Source: Anaerolineae bacterium (GTDB lineage: Bacteria; Chloroflexota; Anaerolineae; Aggregatilineales; UBA2796). From it: 64,000 nt of DNA. Position 1 is the first letter of the stretch. Each line of letters starts with the position of its first letter. Of the stretch, positions 9,253-17,595 are shown one piece after another. Under the pieces are notes generated by a model, which had not been told where the DNA came from, did not search any database, and saw only the letters and a program-made list of their open reading frames with translations. The position numbers were made by a program, and so were the translations under genes. The DNA lies in assembly GCA_019637555.1 (NCBI GenBank), contig JAHBVK010000013.1, positions 54,583 through 118,582 of the forward strand, in the 5' to 3' direction.

Positions 9253-10560
9253 TCAGGTGGTGGCAACGGACTGGGACTGAGGTTGGGGACGGAGTTGCGG
9301 TGTCTGCATTGTCTGGAATACCGCAAGGAGCTGGTCCGCAATCTTTGACCAGCTATAGTGCTTGGCGGTAGCTAACGCACCCGATGCTAACATTGCGCGT
9401 TTGGCTGGATCACTGAGGATCACCGTGATTTTGTCTGCTAGCGCCTGTGGATCGCGTACCGGGACGTGATAGCCGTTACGGTCATCCTGTACCAGAAAAG
9501 CCAATCCACCAACTTCAGACGCTATCACTGGAGTGCCACTTGCCATTGCCTCTAACGCTACCATGCCAAAACTTTCATAGTCGGAGGGCATGATCAAGGC
9601 TTCGGCAGCAGCATAATAGTAATTCAGGGTATCCTGATCTTTCGCGCCTAAGAACAGCACCAGATCACTGAGTCCAAGCTCATAACAGCGGCGTTTCAAG
9701 CGCGCCATCTCTGCATCTTCGCTAGCCAGATCACCGCCAATGATGCACAAGTGCAGGTGTTGCAACAGCGCCGGACTATCACGCTTGATTAGCGTCAAAG
9801 ACTCAAAAATGGTATCGATACCTTTGAGCCGTTCGATGCGCCCCACGAACAACAGCATTCGATCTGTTTTTGGAATACCAAGTACGCGCTTGGCATCTTC
9901 CTGCGGCAGCGGCGAGAAGCGCTGAAGATCGACGCCGGGTGATACAATCTCGATTTTGCGGCGCGGGGCGCGGTACAACCACAGCATCTGTTCCCGTTCC
10001 GCAGGTGTCGCCGCTATCAGCCGATCTGCCCACGTCATGATGTCCGCTTCCGCAAATGAACGTTGATCCACAGGTTGCATGGCGGGCTTGTTGGCGATCC
10101 GATCTTTCATCAGTCCCAGCGTGTGAAACATCTGCGCAACGGGAATATTCCACTCCGCACGCAGTGCATGAGCAACCCACCCACTCAGCCAATAATGGCT
10201 GTAAATAACATCGTAGGTAACGTCACAGCGGCGGGCGAACTGTAGAACGTTCGCAACGAATTCCGGTAAGTAGTTGAACACTTCATCGGGATCGAGCGTG
10301 GTATCGGGACCTGCTGGAATGTGTATTACGCGCACATGATCACCGAGTGAGGTGTCAATATGCGAGACGCCCTCCCGATGACTGCGTGTGAAAATATCGA
10401 CGTAAATCCCTCGCCGACCAAATTCACGCGCTAGTTCGCGCACATATACGTTCATGCCGCCCGTCTTTTTGCCGCCCAATACCGCCAGCGGACAAGTATG
10501 TACACTGAGCATAGCGATACGACGGATTAGCGTTATTTGGGGCGGATTCATCACGGACAT
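9253..10560 (-). CDS. GT4-family glycosyltransferase (MshA/sucrose-phosphate-synthase-like)
   Basis: 435 residues, two-Rossmann GT-B fold. The N-terminus has the acceptor-loop motif GGKKTGGMNVYVRELAREFG typical of MshA, sucrose synthase and relatives. The C-terminal half has VGRIERLKG and the donor-site motif S-D-Y-E-S-F-G-M-V-A-L-E-A-M-A (E-x7-E), which holds a nucleotide sugar. It retains the anomeric configuration, by family. It begins directly after the stop of the upstream acetyltransferase gene, so the two are probably co-translated. Mycothiol synthesis is not supported, since no other msh gene is seen. A glycolipid or glycoside product is equally possible. Confidence 0.82.
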   Translation of the reverse strand: MSVMNPPQITLIRRIAMLSVHTCPLAVLGGKKTGGMNVYVRELAREFGRRGIYVDIFTRSHREGVSHIDTSLGDHVRVIHIPAGPDTTLDPDEVFNYLPEFVANVLQFARRCDVTYDVIYSHYWLSGWVAHALRAEWNIPVAQMFHTLGLMKDRIANKPAMQPVDQRSFAEADIMTWADRLIAATPAEREQMLWLYRAPRRKIEIVSPGVDLQRFSPLPQEDAKRVLGIPKTDRMLLFVGRIERLKGIDTIFESLTLIKRDSPALLQHLHLCIIGGDLASEDAEMARLKRRCYELGLSDLVLFLGAKDQDTLNYYYAAAEALIMPSDYESFGMVALEAMASGTPVIASEVGGLAFLVQDDRNGYHVPVRDPQALADKITVILSDPAKRAMLASGALATAKHYSWSKIADQLLAVFQTMQTPQLRPQPQSQSVATT

Positions 10561-11607
10561 CTAGTTAACCTTCGCTTCTAAGTTCATTACGGGGTGATCC
10601 ACTGCACCCATGCGATATTTGTATTCCTCGTTGCCGCGCAAGAAATCGAACTCAGTTCGTCCCTTCTTGATGGCATCCTCGATCAGGAATAGCAGCAGCA
10701 CGATGCCGGGGCTGAGGTAGGAAAAACGCTCAGGGATCAGACCGGAGTTATAGACCAGAATGTTGTTGTTGTAATCGAAATTGAGATAGGTGGCTGCACG
10801 CTCTCCGTTAACTGTTAGAAATGCTAATTGCAGCCAACCACAGGCGAACATTTGCGGCATCATCGTGCGGAAGAATTCGATGTGCTGCGGATTTTTCAGG
10901 AACTCAGCTTTTTCGGGATGGCTGGCAGCCATGATCTGCAGGAACGCATCGATTTCAGCGTTGAGATCGTGCTGCTCGCCCACAACGTACCAACCTACAT
11001 TTTCGCCATCTTCAGTGGCGCGGCGCATTTTGCGGCGGCATTCGTGGCGCTGTTTCTTGTCTAATCCGTTAAGATAGCTTTCAAAATCGGCTGGCAGATC
11101 GATGATCGGGCAGACTTCTTGCTGCTTTACAAGCACAGAAAAGCCCCGTTCGGTCAGGAAGCGGGGCAAATAATCGAGGGTTGGAGAGTGATCAGGGATA
11201 TTACACAAGTCCAAACACCCGAACTGCGCCCGTGCTTCAACTAGATAGTCTGCAACAGCAGCGAGGAATGCCTCGCGTTCTTCAGTCAGTGCGATCACAT
11301 CGAGATAATCAGTCACATCAACACAACCGATAGAGCGGATAGTCTGTGTTTCCGCTTCGATGAACCACGGCGCGACACCGATCAACTCGCCGATCTCATT
11401 TCGCCCTACCAAAACGAACAATTCGCCGGGGTGGTAAGCATCCCACCATAGGCGCTGCCATTCGTGTGTCAGGAATATTTGATTGGTAGCATTGTGGGGA
11501 AGCAGTCGATTCCAGTCAGCATGCAATGACGCAAACTGCTCTGATGTTGTCATCAGGTCGAGTTTCAAATTGATTTCCTTCACGTTCGTATAAGGTGGGT
11601 TATTCAT
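10561..11607 (-). CDS. CelD/BcsL-type GNAT acetyltransferase
   Basis: 348 residues. The centre and C-terminus match the Acetyltransf_6 (CelD/FemAB-like) fold. GLDKKQRHECRRKMRRA is the hallmark helix, and the closing part includes G-R-T-E-F-D-F-L-R-G-N-E-E-Y-K. Members modify polysaccharides or cell-envelope components, and the glycosyltransferase gene that starts at the next base fits such a role. The substrate is unknown. The chosen ATG has no ribosome site but has a TATAAT six bases upstream, suggesting a leaderless transcript. An internal ATG at 11553 is the alternative start. Confidence 0.75.
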   Translation of the reverse strand: MNNPPYTNVKEINLKLDLMTTSEQFASLHADWNRLLPHNATNQIFLTHEWQRLWWDAYHPGELFVLVGRNEIGELIGVAPWFIEAETQTIRSIGCVDVTDYLDVIALTEEREAFLAAVADYLVEARAQFGCLDLCNIPDHSPTLDYLPRFLTERGFSVLVKQQEVCPIIDLPADFESYLNGLDKKQRHECRRKMRRATEDGENVGWYVVGEQHDLNAEIDAFLQIMAASHPEKAEFLKNPQHIEFFRTMMPQMFACGWLQLAFLTVNGERAATYLNFDYNNNILVYNSGLIPERFSYLSPGIVLLLFLIEDAIKKGRTEFDFLRGNEEYKYRMGAVDHPVMNLEAKVN

Positions 11608-11613
11608 AAGGGA

Positions 11614-11619
11614 ATTATA
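11614..11619 (-). promoter_or_regulatory. -10 element of a probable leaderless promoter
   Basis: TATAAT on the minus strand ends 6 bases before the ATG at 11607, so the predicted transcript start falls on the start codon itself. TTGGTT lies 17 bp further upstream as a weak -35. No Shine-Dalgarno sequence fits in the gap. Confidence 0.45.
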
Positions 11620-11751
11620 GAGTTGCGCACTTAGTTAACCAAATGGATGTGACTGCTCACCCAATTCTTACGCAAAACTAAATATGAGAAAACTTAGAAC
11701 TAATGTTCTGGCTGACGCAGGTATTAGTGAGTGAGCACTGTAAAGCGGCAA

Positions 11752-12642
11752 TTAGCTGGAAATTTCGGCTTCAAGTGCTCTTTTGCGCAGCAATCCGCGA
11801 TTTGGCGCGAATAGGAAGGCAGCAAGGAATATTACACTGAGGGTGACCACAATAGTGGCGCTCGGCGGAACGCTCAGATGCCACGCCAGCAGCACGCCAA
11901 TCACGCTACCGAAGCCGCCAATTACTGCTGCCGCGATCATCATCGATTGCAAGCGGCGGGTCAATTGATAGGCAGCCGCAGCAGGCGTTACCAACAGTGC
12001 GGCGATCAAGGTGACGCCGATCACTTGCAGCGCAATAACAATGGTCATCGTCAGCATCAGAAGCAACATGTAGCGCAGCGCCTCACTTGGCAGTCGCAAT
12101 GTACGAGCCAAGCCCGGATCGAAGTTATTGAGCACCAACTCTTTGTAAAAGAGAAACACCAATAGCAGGATCACTGTGCCAGCAATCAGAATAGTCAGCA
12201 AATCGCTGGGATTAACCGCCAGAATGTTACCAACCAGAATGTGATTCAAGTCGTTAGGGTCGCGGCGTATCGAGATGATCCCAATTCCTAACGCCAGCAT
12301 CGTAGTGAACACAATACCAATGGCGGTATCTTCTTTTAGCTTGCCGTCGCGCGTGAGAAAGCCAATCGCTAGTGCGCTGATCCCGCCCATCACAAACGCA
12401 CCGAGCGCCAGTGGTCCGCTTAATCCACCGATGATGTACGCTACCGCCACACCCGGCAAGACGGCGTGCGCTAAGGCGTCTGTTAGAAAAGCCATGCCCT
12501 TGATCACAATGAAACTGCCGATCACGCCCGCCACGACGCCGATCATCACGGCAGCTAGAACGGCGCGCTGCATGAAGCCGTAAGTTAGTGGTTCGATGAA
12601 TAGGTGATAGAGAATTTGATCAAATGGCATGGAGTTATTCAC
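11752..12642 (-). CDS. Metal ABC transporter permease (ZnuB/MntB family)
   Basis: 296 residues, about eight membrane helices, ABC-3 permease family. The helix GVVAGVIGSFIVIKGMAFLT and the following DALAHAVLPGVAVAY are the family signature. It passes Zn2+, Mn2+ or Fe2+ across the membrane, powered by the ATPase encoded 12 bases upstream. The metal cannot be decided. The Fur-family gene at 37.6 kb is a possible regulator. No metal-binding lipoprotein is next to the pair. Confidence 0.88.
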   Translation of the reverse strand: MNNSMPFDQILYHLFIEPLTYGFMQRAVLAAVMIGVVAGVIGSFIVIKGMAFLTDALAHAVLPGVAVAYIIGGLSGPLALGAFVMGGISALAIGFLTRDGKLKEDTAIGIVFTTMLALGIGIISIRRDPNDLNHILVGNILAVNPSDLLTILIAGTVILLLVFLFYKELVLNNFDPGLARTLRLPSEALRYMLLLMLTMTIVIALQVIGVTLIAALLVTPAAAAYQLTRRLQSMMIAAAVIGGFGSVIGVLLAWHLSVPPSATIVVTLSVIFLAAFLFAPNRGLLRKRALEAEISS

Positions 12643-12654
12643 AATCGATCAGGC

Positions 12655-13509
12655 TCAGGGGCAACAGTGATCAGCAACCATCATAATTTCGCCATCTTTC
12701 CAGAACGCCATCTGACCACCGAATGCAGTGGCTAAAGCTTCTGGCTGGAACACCTCGGCAGGCGTGCCAAAAGCGATCATGCGCTTGTTCAGTAAGATCA
12801 GCTTATCAAAGCGGCTTTGCGCCGTGCCCAGATCGTGCGTTGCCAGTAAGATGGTTACGCCGCTTTGGGAAAGAGTATCGAGCACAGTGTTAATCGACTC
12901 TTGCGCTCTGGCATCAACGCCCGCGAAGGGTTCATCCAACAGCAGAATATCGGCTTCCTGTGCCAATGCGCGGGCGATGAATACGCGGCGTTTCTGACCA
13001 CCGGAAAGGTCACCGATCTGGCGATTACCAAACGCACTCATACCAACGCGCGCTAATGCTTCACGCACAAGTTGATCGTGGATGCTGCCATGACGCGCCC
13101 GTCTTAACCAGCCAATGTGGCGCGTGCGCCCCATCATCACTACATCGTAGACTGAGACCGGAAACTTCCAGTCGATCTCCTCAAACTGCGGCACGTACGC
13201 GACGCGCATCGATTCTTGGGTGGCTGATCTTCCATGGATCAGGATCTCGCCAGAATGTATTGGCAGGATACCCATGATTGCCTTGAACAGCGTTGATTTA
13301 CCTGCGCCATTAGGACCGAGAATGCCCACACGTTCGCCGCGTCGAATGTCGAAACTGGTAGCTTGCAGCGTTAATTGATCAGCGTAGCCAGTACTTAAGT
13401 TGCGCACCGAGAGCACAACATCAGCCTGCACAAAATTAGCCGAGTGTGTCGGCATTGCCTGATGCTCATGATTGTGAATGTCAACTGGAGCGATAACGGC
13501 GCTGCTCAT
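12655..13509 (-). CDS. Metal ABC transporter ATP-binding protein (ZnuC/MntA family)
   Basis: 284 residues. Walker A is GPNGAGKSTLFK, the signature is LSGGQKRRVFIARALAQ, Walker B is ILLLDEPFAGVDARAQE, and the H-loop is LLATHDLG. FAGVDA after Walker B is typical of Mn/Zn ATPases. The N-terminus has an extra His-containing stretch (VDIHNHEHQAMPTH) before the ABC domain, which could bind metal. It is the first gene of a two-gene operon with the permease. Confidence 0.88.
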   Translation of the reverse strand: MSSAVIAPVDIHNHEHQAMPTHSANFVQADVVLSVRNLSTGYADQLTLQATSFDIRRGERVGILGPNGAGKSTLFKAIMGILPIHSGEILIHGRSATQESMRVAYVPQFEEIDWKFPVSVYDVVMMGRTRHIGWLRRARHGSIHDQLVREALARVGMSAFGNRQIGDLSGGQKRRVFIARALAQEADILLLDEPFAGVDARAQESINTVLDTLSQSGVTILLATHDLGTAQSRFDKLILLNKRMIAFGTPAEVFQPEALATAFGGQMAFWKDGEIMMVADHCCP

Positions 13510-13526
13510 AGGTCAGTATCCCAAGT

Positions 13527-13541
13527 TGAGACATAATCTCA
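13527..13541 (-). promoter_or_regulatory. Small palindrome upstream of the metal ABC operon
   Basis: TGAGA-N5-TCTCA lies 18 bp upstream of the ATPase start codon. A metalloregulator operator is possible at this position. It does not match a well-known Zur, MntR or Fur box. Confidence 0.25.
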
Positions 13542-13737
13542 GAATCGTAATCGAGCACTTGCACGCCGTCAATAGACAACTAGGATTTACGATTTGTGAA
13601 ACTTGTGCAAATAACACTGGCGATCTTAATTCTTATACGATTGTAATGAATGTAAAGATGCCTTTACTTATAATGAAGGTTAGACCTAAACCTGAATCAA
13701 ACCTCCCGCTAACGTTAAGTGTCTGGGGCAGCGCATT

Positions 13738-15417
13738 ATGAGCAAAATATTCATCTCCTACCGTCGCGGGGAAACCATCGACATTACTGGGCGCATTTAT
13801 GACTGGCTGATCAAATATTTCGGTAAAGCCGCTATTTTCCGCGATCTTAATGCAATTCCTTACGGGGCGAATTTCCGCAGATACATTAGTCAATCGCTGC
13901 ATACGTGCAACGTAATGTTGTTGATCATCGGCAAAGAGTGGGTAGACATGAAGGGTGAGGATGGTCAACGACGCTTGGATGATGCGGGTGATGCAGTGCG
14001 CTTGGAGATCGAAGAAGCGATAGCAAACAAACTCACCATTATTCCGGTGTTGGTGCAGGGTGCCAAGATGCCGAAAGCCACACAACTGCCTCCCACCATC
14101 CGCGAGGTTACGAATCTGAATGCTATTGAGGTTGCCTCTGGCGCTGATTTTCCCCAGCACATCATTCGCCTAGTGACTACGCTGCAACTATTCGTCAAGA
14201 TGCCTAATAAAGGTGGTAAGGCTTCGCGCAAAGCCGGAGACGGAGCTAATAATACAAACGGCAGCAACCGCAAACCCAAACCGAGCGCCAATAAGCCGGT
14301 ATCAATCTCCGAAGTAACGCCGGAAAAGTCAGAAAAACTAGATAAACCAGAAAAGAAGGCTACCCCTAAGGCAGTTGATCCTAACCCAAAAGCAGCAGAT
14401 GCCATTGCTACAGAAAAGTTAGAGAATGCCGCACCGCCAAAGCCATCGGCGACCAAAGAACGCCCGTCGCGCTCGGAACGCGAGACTGATCCGGCAATTG
14501 CACAGACGAAATCACTGCAAATCAGCACTCAAAGAGCCAAAGTGCCTGCCGCTATGATCGGTCATGAGAGTGAAACCATATCGCTGCCGCTACCCGGTGC
14601 ACCGCTTAAAGATCGCCTGCTGAACAGCGACACTGTTATCGTGCGTATTCCGGCGCACATTTCGCGGGCGGCTGTCGATGCCCGCAAACTGATAGAGTTG
14701 ATGGATTGGTGCGATATTCCGGCAGGCAAAATAGCAATCCCGATGCAGACCCTAAGCGCACAGTCCGGATTGCAGATTCATGATCGCGTTTATACGCTCG
14801 ATGCCTACAGCATTGGCAAATTCGTGATCACTAGTTCGCAGTTCAATGTTTTCACCGCCGCCAACGACGGCTATAACGATCTGCGCTGGTGGCAGTTCTC
14901 GTCGGGTGCGCTGGATTGGCGTGTCAAACATCCAGTTGCGGCGTTATCAGCACCCGGACGCGACGACTTACCTCGCGTTAATGTCAACTGGTATGAAGCG
15001 ATGGCGTTCTGCTTCTGGCTCTCGTACAAAGTAGGAATAAAGATCTTACTGCCAACTGAACAGCAGTGGCAGCGTGCCGCACAGGGTAATGATCAGCGTG
15101 AATATCCGTGGGGTAATGTGTTCGATGCAGGACGCTCCAATACGCTGGAAAGTGGCGCGGGAGGACTAACTCTCGGCATCGACTATCCCAAAGGACGCAG
15201 CCCCTTCAATGTGTATGATGTAGCGGGCAACGTGCAGCAATGGACGCTGAATGAGTTTGCAACAGGCAGCAGCACAAATCTCAGCAGCGGGGAGGGGCGG
15301 GTCATTCGCGGAAGCTCGTGGAAGTTCAAGGCAAATCGCCTCACACAGCGCTTCAGAATGCTGCCCTATCAGCAAACCGATTACGTCGGTTTCCGCATCG
15401 TCATCAACGGCAAGTAA
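13738..15417 (+). CDS. TIR-domain protein fused to an FGE/SUMF1-like domain
   Basis: 559 residues. Residues 1-150 form a bacterial TIR domain: KIFISYRRGE, F-R-D-L, L-L-I-I-G-K-E-W, and V-R-L-E-I-E-E-A-I with Glu90 at the position of the NADase catalytic Glu. Residues 150-270 are a Lys/Pro/Glu-rich linker. Residues 330-559 are a formylglycine-generating-enzyme-sulfatase domain: LPRVNVNWYEAMAFCFWL, LPTEQQWQRAAQG, YPWG, YDVAGNVQQWT, VIRGSSW. The two copper-binding cysteines that normally follow R-G-G-S-W are absent (S-S-W-K-F-K-A-N-R-L). So the domain is probably a binding module rather than an oxidase. It is a possible stress or defence effector. It is monocistronic, followed by a terminator. 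Confidence 0.83.
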   Translation: MSKIFISYRRGETIDITGRIYDWLIKYFGKAAIFRDLNAIPYGANFRRYISQSLHTCNVMLLIIGKEWVDMKGEDGQRRLDDAGDAVRLEIEEAIANKLTIIPVLVQGAKMPKATQLPPTIREVTNLNAIEVASGADFPQHIIRLVTTLQLFVKMPNKGGKASRKAGDGANNTNGSNRKPKPSANKPVSISEVTPEKSEKLDKPEKKATPKAVDPNPKAADAIATEKLENAAPPKPSATKERPSRSERETDPAIAQTKSLQISTQRAKVPAAMIGHESETISLPLPGAPLKDRLLNSDTVIVRIPAHISRAAVDARKLIELMDWCDIPAGKIAIPMQTLSAQSGLQIHDRVYTLDAYSIGKFVITSSQFNVFTAANDGYNDLRWWQFSSGALDWRVKHPVAALSAPGRDDLPRVNVNWYEAMAFCFWLSYKVGIKILLPTEQQWQRAAQGNDQREYPWGNVFDAGRSNTLESGAGGLTLGIDYPKGRSPFNVYDVAGNVQQWTLNEFATGSSTNLSSGEGRVIRGSSWKFKANRLTQRFRMLPYQQTDYVGFRIVINGK

Positions 15418-15424
15418 CTAATAA

Positions 15425-15457
15425 AACGAGGAGAGTTGAAAATCGACTCCCCTCGTT
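15425..15457. terminator. Intrinsic terminator
   Basis: 15-bp stem with one mismatch and one wobble, and an AAA loop. TTATTTGT follows on the + strand. It serves the TIR-FGE gene and may also serve the convergent cNMP gene. Confidence 0.75.
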
Positions 15458-15484
15458 ATTTGTACGTACAAAGTAGCAATCAGA

Positions 15485-15850
15485 TCATTCATCGCGTAGG
15501 CGATCCAATTTACGCAGCCGTTCTGCCATGATTCGCATCACGGTGATGGCAAAAAATGGCGTATTCTGGACCATGTAAATAAATCGCTTCTGATTCACAG
15601 CGATCAACTTGCAGTCGGTCTTTGCTGTCGCCACAGCGGAGCGCATCGTATCATCGATCAGCGCCATTTCGCCGAAGATGCCGCCCTCTTTTACCACATC
15701 CAAGACTGTGCCGTGATAGCTGATCTCGACTTCGCCTTCCTTCACTGAGTACATTTCATCGCCGCTGTCCCCAATTGCGAAGATGGTTTGACCTGCAGAA
15801 TAGCTGACGTAATCGGTTTCAGGCGCGAAGATGGGAACCTGATTTGTCAT
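15485..15850 (-). CDS. Stand-alone cyclic-nucleotide-binding domain protein
   Basis: 121 residues, almost exactly one cNMP-binding domain. It has FAIGDSGDEMYSVKEGEVEI and the phosphate-binding cassette FGEMALIDDTMRSAVA, in which Glu and Arg contact the cyclic nucleotide in CRP/PKA. The C-terminal helix ends MAERLRKLDRLRDE. There is no helix-turn-helix, so it is not a CRP-type DNA binder. It may act through a partner protein. No partner is evident in the neighbourhood. Confidence 0.85.
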   Translation of the reverse strand: MTNQVPIFAPETDYVSYSAGQTIFAIGDSGDEMYSVKEGEVEISYHGTVLDVVKEGGIFGEMALIDDTMRSAVATAKTDCKLIAVNQKRFIYMVQNTPFFAITVMRIMAERLRKLDRLRDE

Positions 15851-15986
15851 GATGATCCTCGATTTTCGTATAATGGTGTGCTGCGGCTATGAGCATCAAA
15901 GTATAGGTCAGGCTCAATTAAGCGCCTGTTAAGATACGTAGGTAGAATTCTTCATCTTCCAGAAACAATCGAGGATTAAGGCGACT

Positions 15987-16511
15987 ATGCCCGTAAAAGC
16001 GGACTCCATCAGCGAGCACTTTCGCATCCAGCCAACGACAATTGTCGACGTGCCCACGATCTTGAGTTTCATCCGCAAGCTGGCGGACTATGAGAAACTA
16101 GCCCACGAAATGGTGGCGACTGAGGACGATCTACGGGTGACCTTGTTTGGCGAGAGACCAAGCGCCGAGGTCGTGATCGGCTACTGGGATGATCAGCCAG
16201 TGGCGTTCGCGCTGTTCTTTCACAACTACTCGACTTTTCTCGGCAAGCCGGGACTCTATCTCGAAGATTTGTACGTGGATCAGGAGATGCGCGGTAAAGG
16301 ATTGGGCAAGGAACTACTGCGCTATCTCGCTCGCTTGGCGAAGCAGCGCAATTGTGGTCGCTTCGAGTGGTGGGTGTTAGATTGGAACGAACCATCGATT
16401 CAGTTCTATAAGTCACTCGGTGCGATCCCGATGGACGAGTGGACAGTCTTTCGCGTTACTGGCGAGGCGTTGGATCGGCTGGCTGAAAGCGGCACAACGA
16501 CTACGCCTTGA
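15987..16511 (+). CDS. GNAT acetyltransferase, diamine/spermidine (SSAT) type
   Basis: 174 residues. I-L-S-F-I-R-K-L-A-D-Y-E-K near residue 30, a NYSTFLGKPGLYLEDLYV strand, the acetyl-CoA loop R-G-K-G-L-G-K-E-L-L and FEWWVLDWNEPSIQFYKSLG are the signature of the SSAT/diamine acetyltransferase family. The enzyme would acetylate polyamines or small amines using acetyl-CoA in the cytosol. The precise amine is unknown. It lies just upstream of the MerR-type regulator on the same strand. Confidence 0.85.
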   Translation: MPVKADSISEHFRIQPTTIVDVPTILSFIRKLADYEKLAHEMVATEDDLRVTLFGERPSAEVVIGYWDDQPVAFALFFHNYSTFLGKPGLYLEDLYVDQEMRGKGLGKELLRYLARLAKQRNCGRFEWWVLDWNEPSIQFYKSLGAIPMDEWTVFRVTGEALDRLAESGTTTTP

Positions 16512-16558
16512 TCAGTTAGCAACTTTAGTTTCTTCTTGGAGACTTTCAACCAACTTAT

Positions 16559-17323
16559 ATGGCTGTACAACATTTGCGTACAACCGATATTGCCAGCGCA
16601 GTTGGTGTTCATGTGAATACCATTCGGCTGTATGAGACGTGGGGCTTTCTCTCCAAGGTTCCGCGTGGCAAGAACGGTTATCGCCAATACTCGTCACAAC
16701 ATTTAGAGCAAGCCAAACTCGCGCGCTTAACGTTGCATTGGCCCTACGTCGGTGATAAATCGCTGCTCCTAGATCTGGTAAAGACGGCAGCCAGCGGTGA
16801 TCTCGGTATGGCAATGGAACTGGCGTATCAGTATCTGGCGCAAGTACGGAAGGAGCGAACCATCGCTGAATCCGCTATCGAGTTCCTCGAACGTTGGGCT
16901 GCTGGTCATCTAATCGATTCGGCGCGACAGAAGATGAATATCGGTCAGGCAGCGCAGTACTTGAATGTTAGCACCGATATGCTGCGAAACTGGGAACGCA
17001 GCGGTTTGATCGACGTGCCACGCGATCCCGCTAATCAGTATCGCCTCTATGGAACAGCCGAGTTTGGTCGCTTACGCGTGATCCGCACGCTAGTGAAATC
17101 GGGCTATAGCCTGATGGCAATCTTGCGGATGCTACGACAATTTGATGCTGGCAAGACCGATAATCTACGCGCTGCGCTGGAATTGCCACCTGAGGACAGC
17201 GCCAACGATCAAATTGAAGTGATCGCAGATCGCTGGCTATCGAGCTTACTAGAGTTGGAAGGACGCGCGCAGGCGATCATCAGGCAGATCGGTTACATGA
17301 TCGAGATGACGCACGCCAAGTAG
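16559..17323 (+). CDS. Regulator with two MerR-type helix-turn-helix domains
   Basis: 254 residues. A first MerR winged HTH lies at about 6-50 (T-T-D-I-A-S-A-V-G-V-H-V-N-T-I-R-L-Y-E) and a second at about 125-165 (I-G-Q-A-A-Q-Y-L-N-V-S-T-D-M-L-R-N-W-E, then N-Q-Y-R-L-Y-G). MerR proteins normally carry one HTH and dimerise. Two in one chain suggests a monomer that binds like a dimer, or binding of two sites. No metal-binding cysteines are seen. The effector is unknown. Coding-like sequence in another frame continues past the stop (see the next entry). Confidence 0.8.
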   Translation: MAVQHLRTTDIASAVGVHVNTIRLYETWGFLSKVPRGKNGYRQYSSQHLEQAKLARLTLHWPYVGDKSLLLDLVKTAASGDLGMAMELAYQYLAQVRKERTIAESAIEFLERWAAGHLIDSARQKMNIGQAAQYLNVSTDMLRNWERSGLIDVPRDPANQYRLYGTAEFGRLRVIRTLVKSGYSLMAILRMLRQFDAGKTDNLRAALELPPEDSANDQIEVIADRWLSSLLELEGRAQAIIRQIGYMIEMTHAK

Positions 17324-17532
17324 CGCACGCCAATAAGGACGGATCCACGCCACCCGTCCATCGTGTACAGGCGCTCTTGACTCGCACTGGCATTGCGATT
17401 GCTCTAGAAGATCAGCAGCTTGCTAGTAAGCTGTTGACTGAAGTTCGAGGAATATCACTCAGCGAGAAAGATCGCGTGATCTTAGCTGCCGAGCTAGAAC
17501 GCGCTGATGAGATTGCTCAGACAATCCACTAA
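17324..17532 (+). pseudogene. Coding-like remnant after the MerR gene
   Basis: In the frame that ends with TAA at 17530-17532 the sequence reads as about 70 plausible residues (for example T-G-I-A-I-A-L-E-D-Q-Q-L-A-S-K-L-L-T-E-V and E-K-D-R-V-I-L-A-A-E-L-E-R-A-D-E-I). It has no ATG and overlaps the end of the MerR gene in a different frame. It may be the original C-terminus of the MerR protein lost by a frameshift, or the end of a degraded gene. Confidence 0.35.
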
Positions 17533-17536
17533 TAAA

Positions 17537-17574
17537 TTGAGCCGGAATACCAATCAAGCTGTATTCCGGCTCAA
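17537..17574. terminator. Bidirectional intrinsic terminator
   Basis: Perfect 14-bp stem (17537-17550 with 17561-17574) and a 10-base loop, between the MerR gene (+) and carA (-). Confidence 0.7.
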
Positions 17575-17595
17575 ACAAATCCCGTTACTAAGCGA

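Noticed and set aside
9253..10560. MshA for mycothiol synthesis
   Set aside because: The motif is shared by many GT4 enzymes. No mshB, mshC or mshD gene is present.
13738..15417. Variable protein of a diversity-generating retroelement
   Set aside because: No reverse transcriptase, template repeat or accessory gene was seen nearby.
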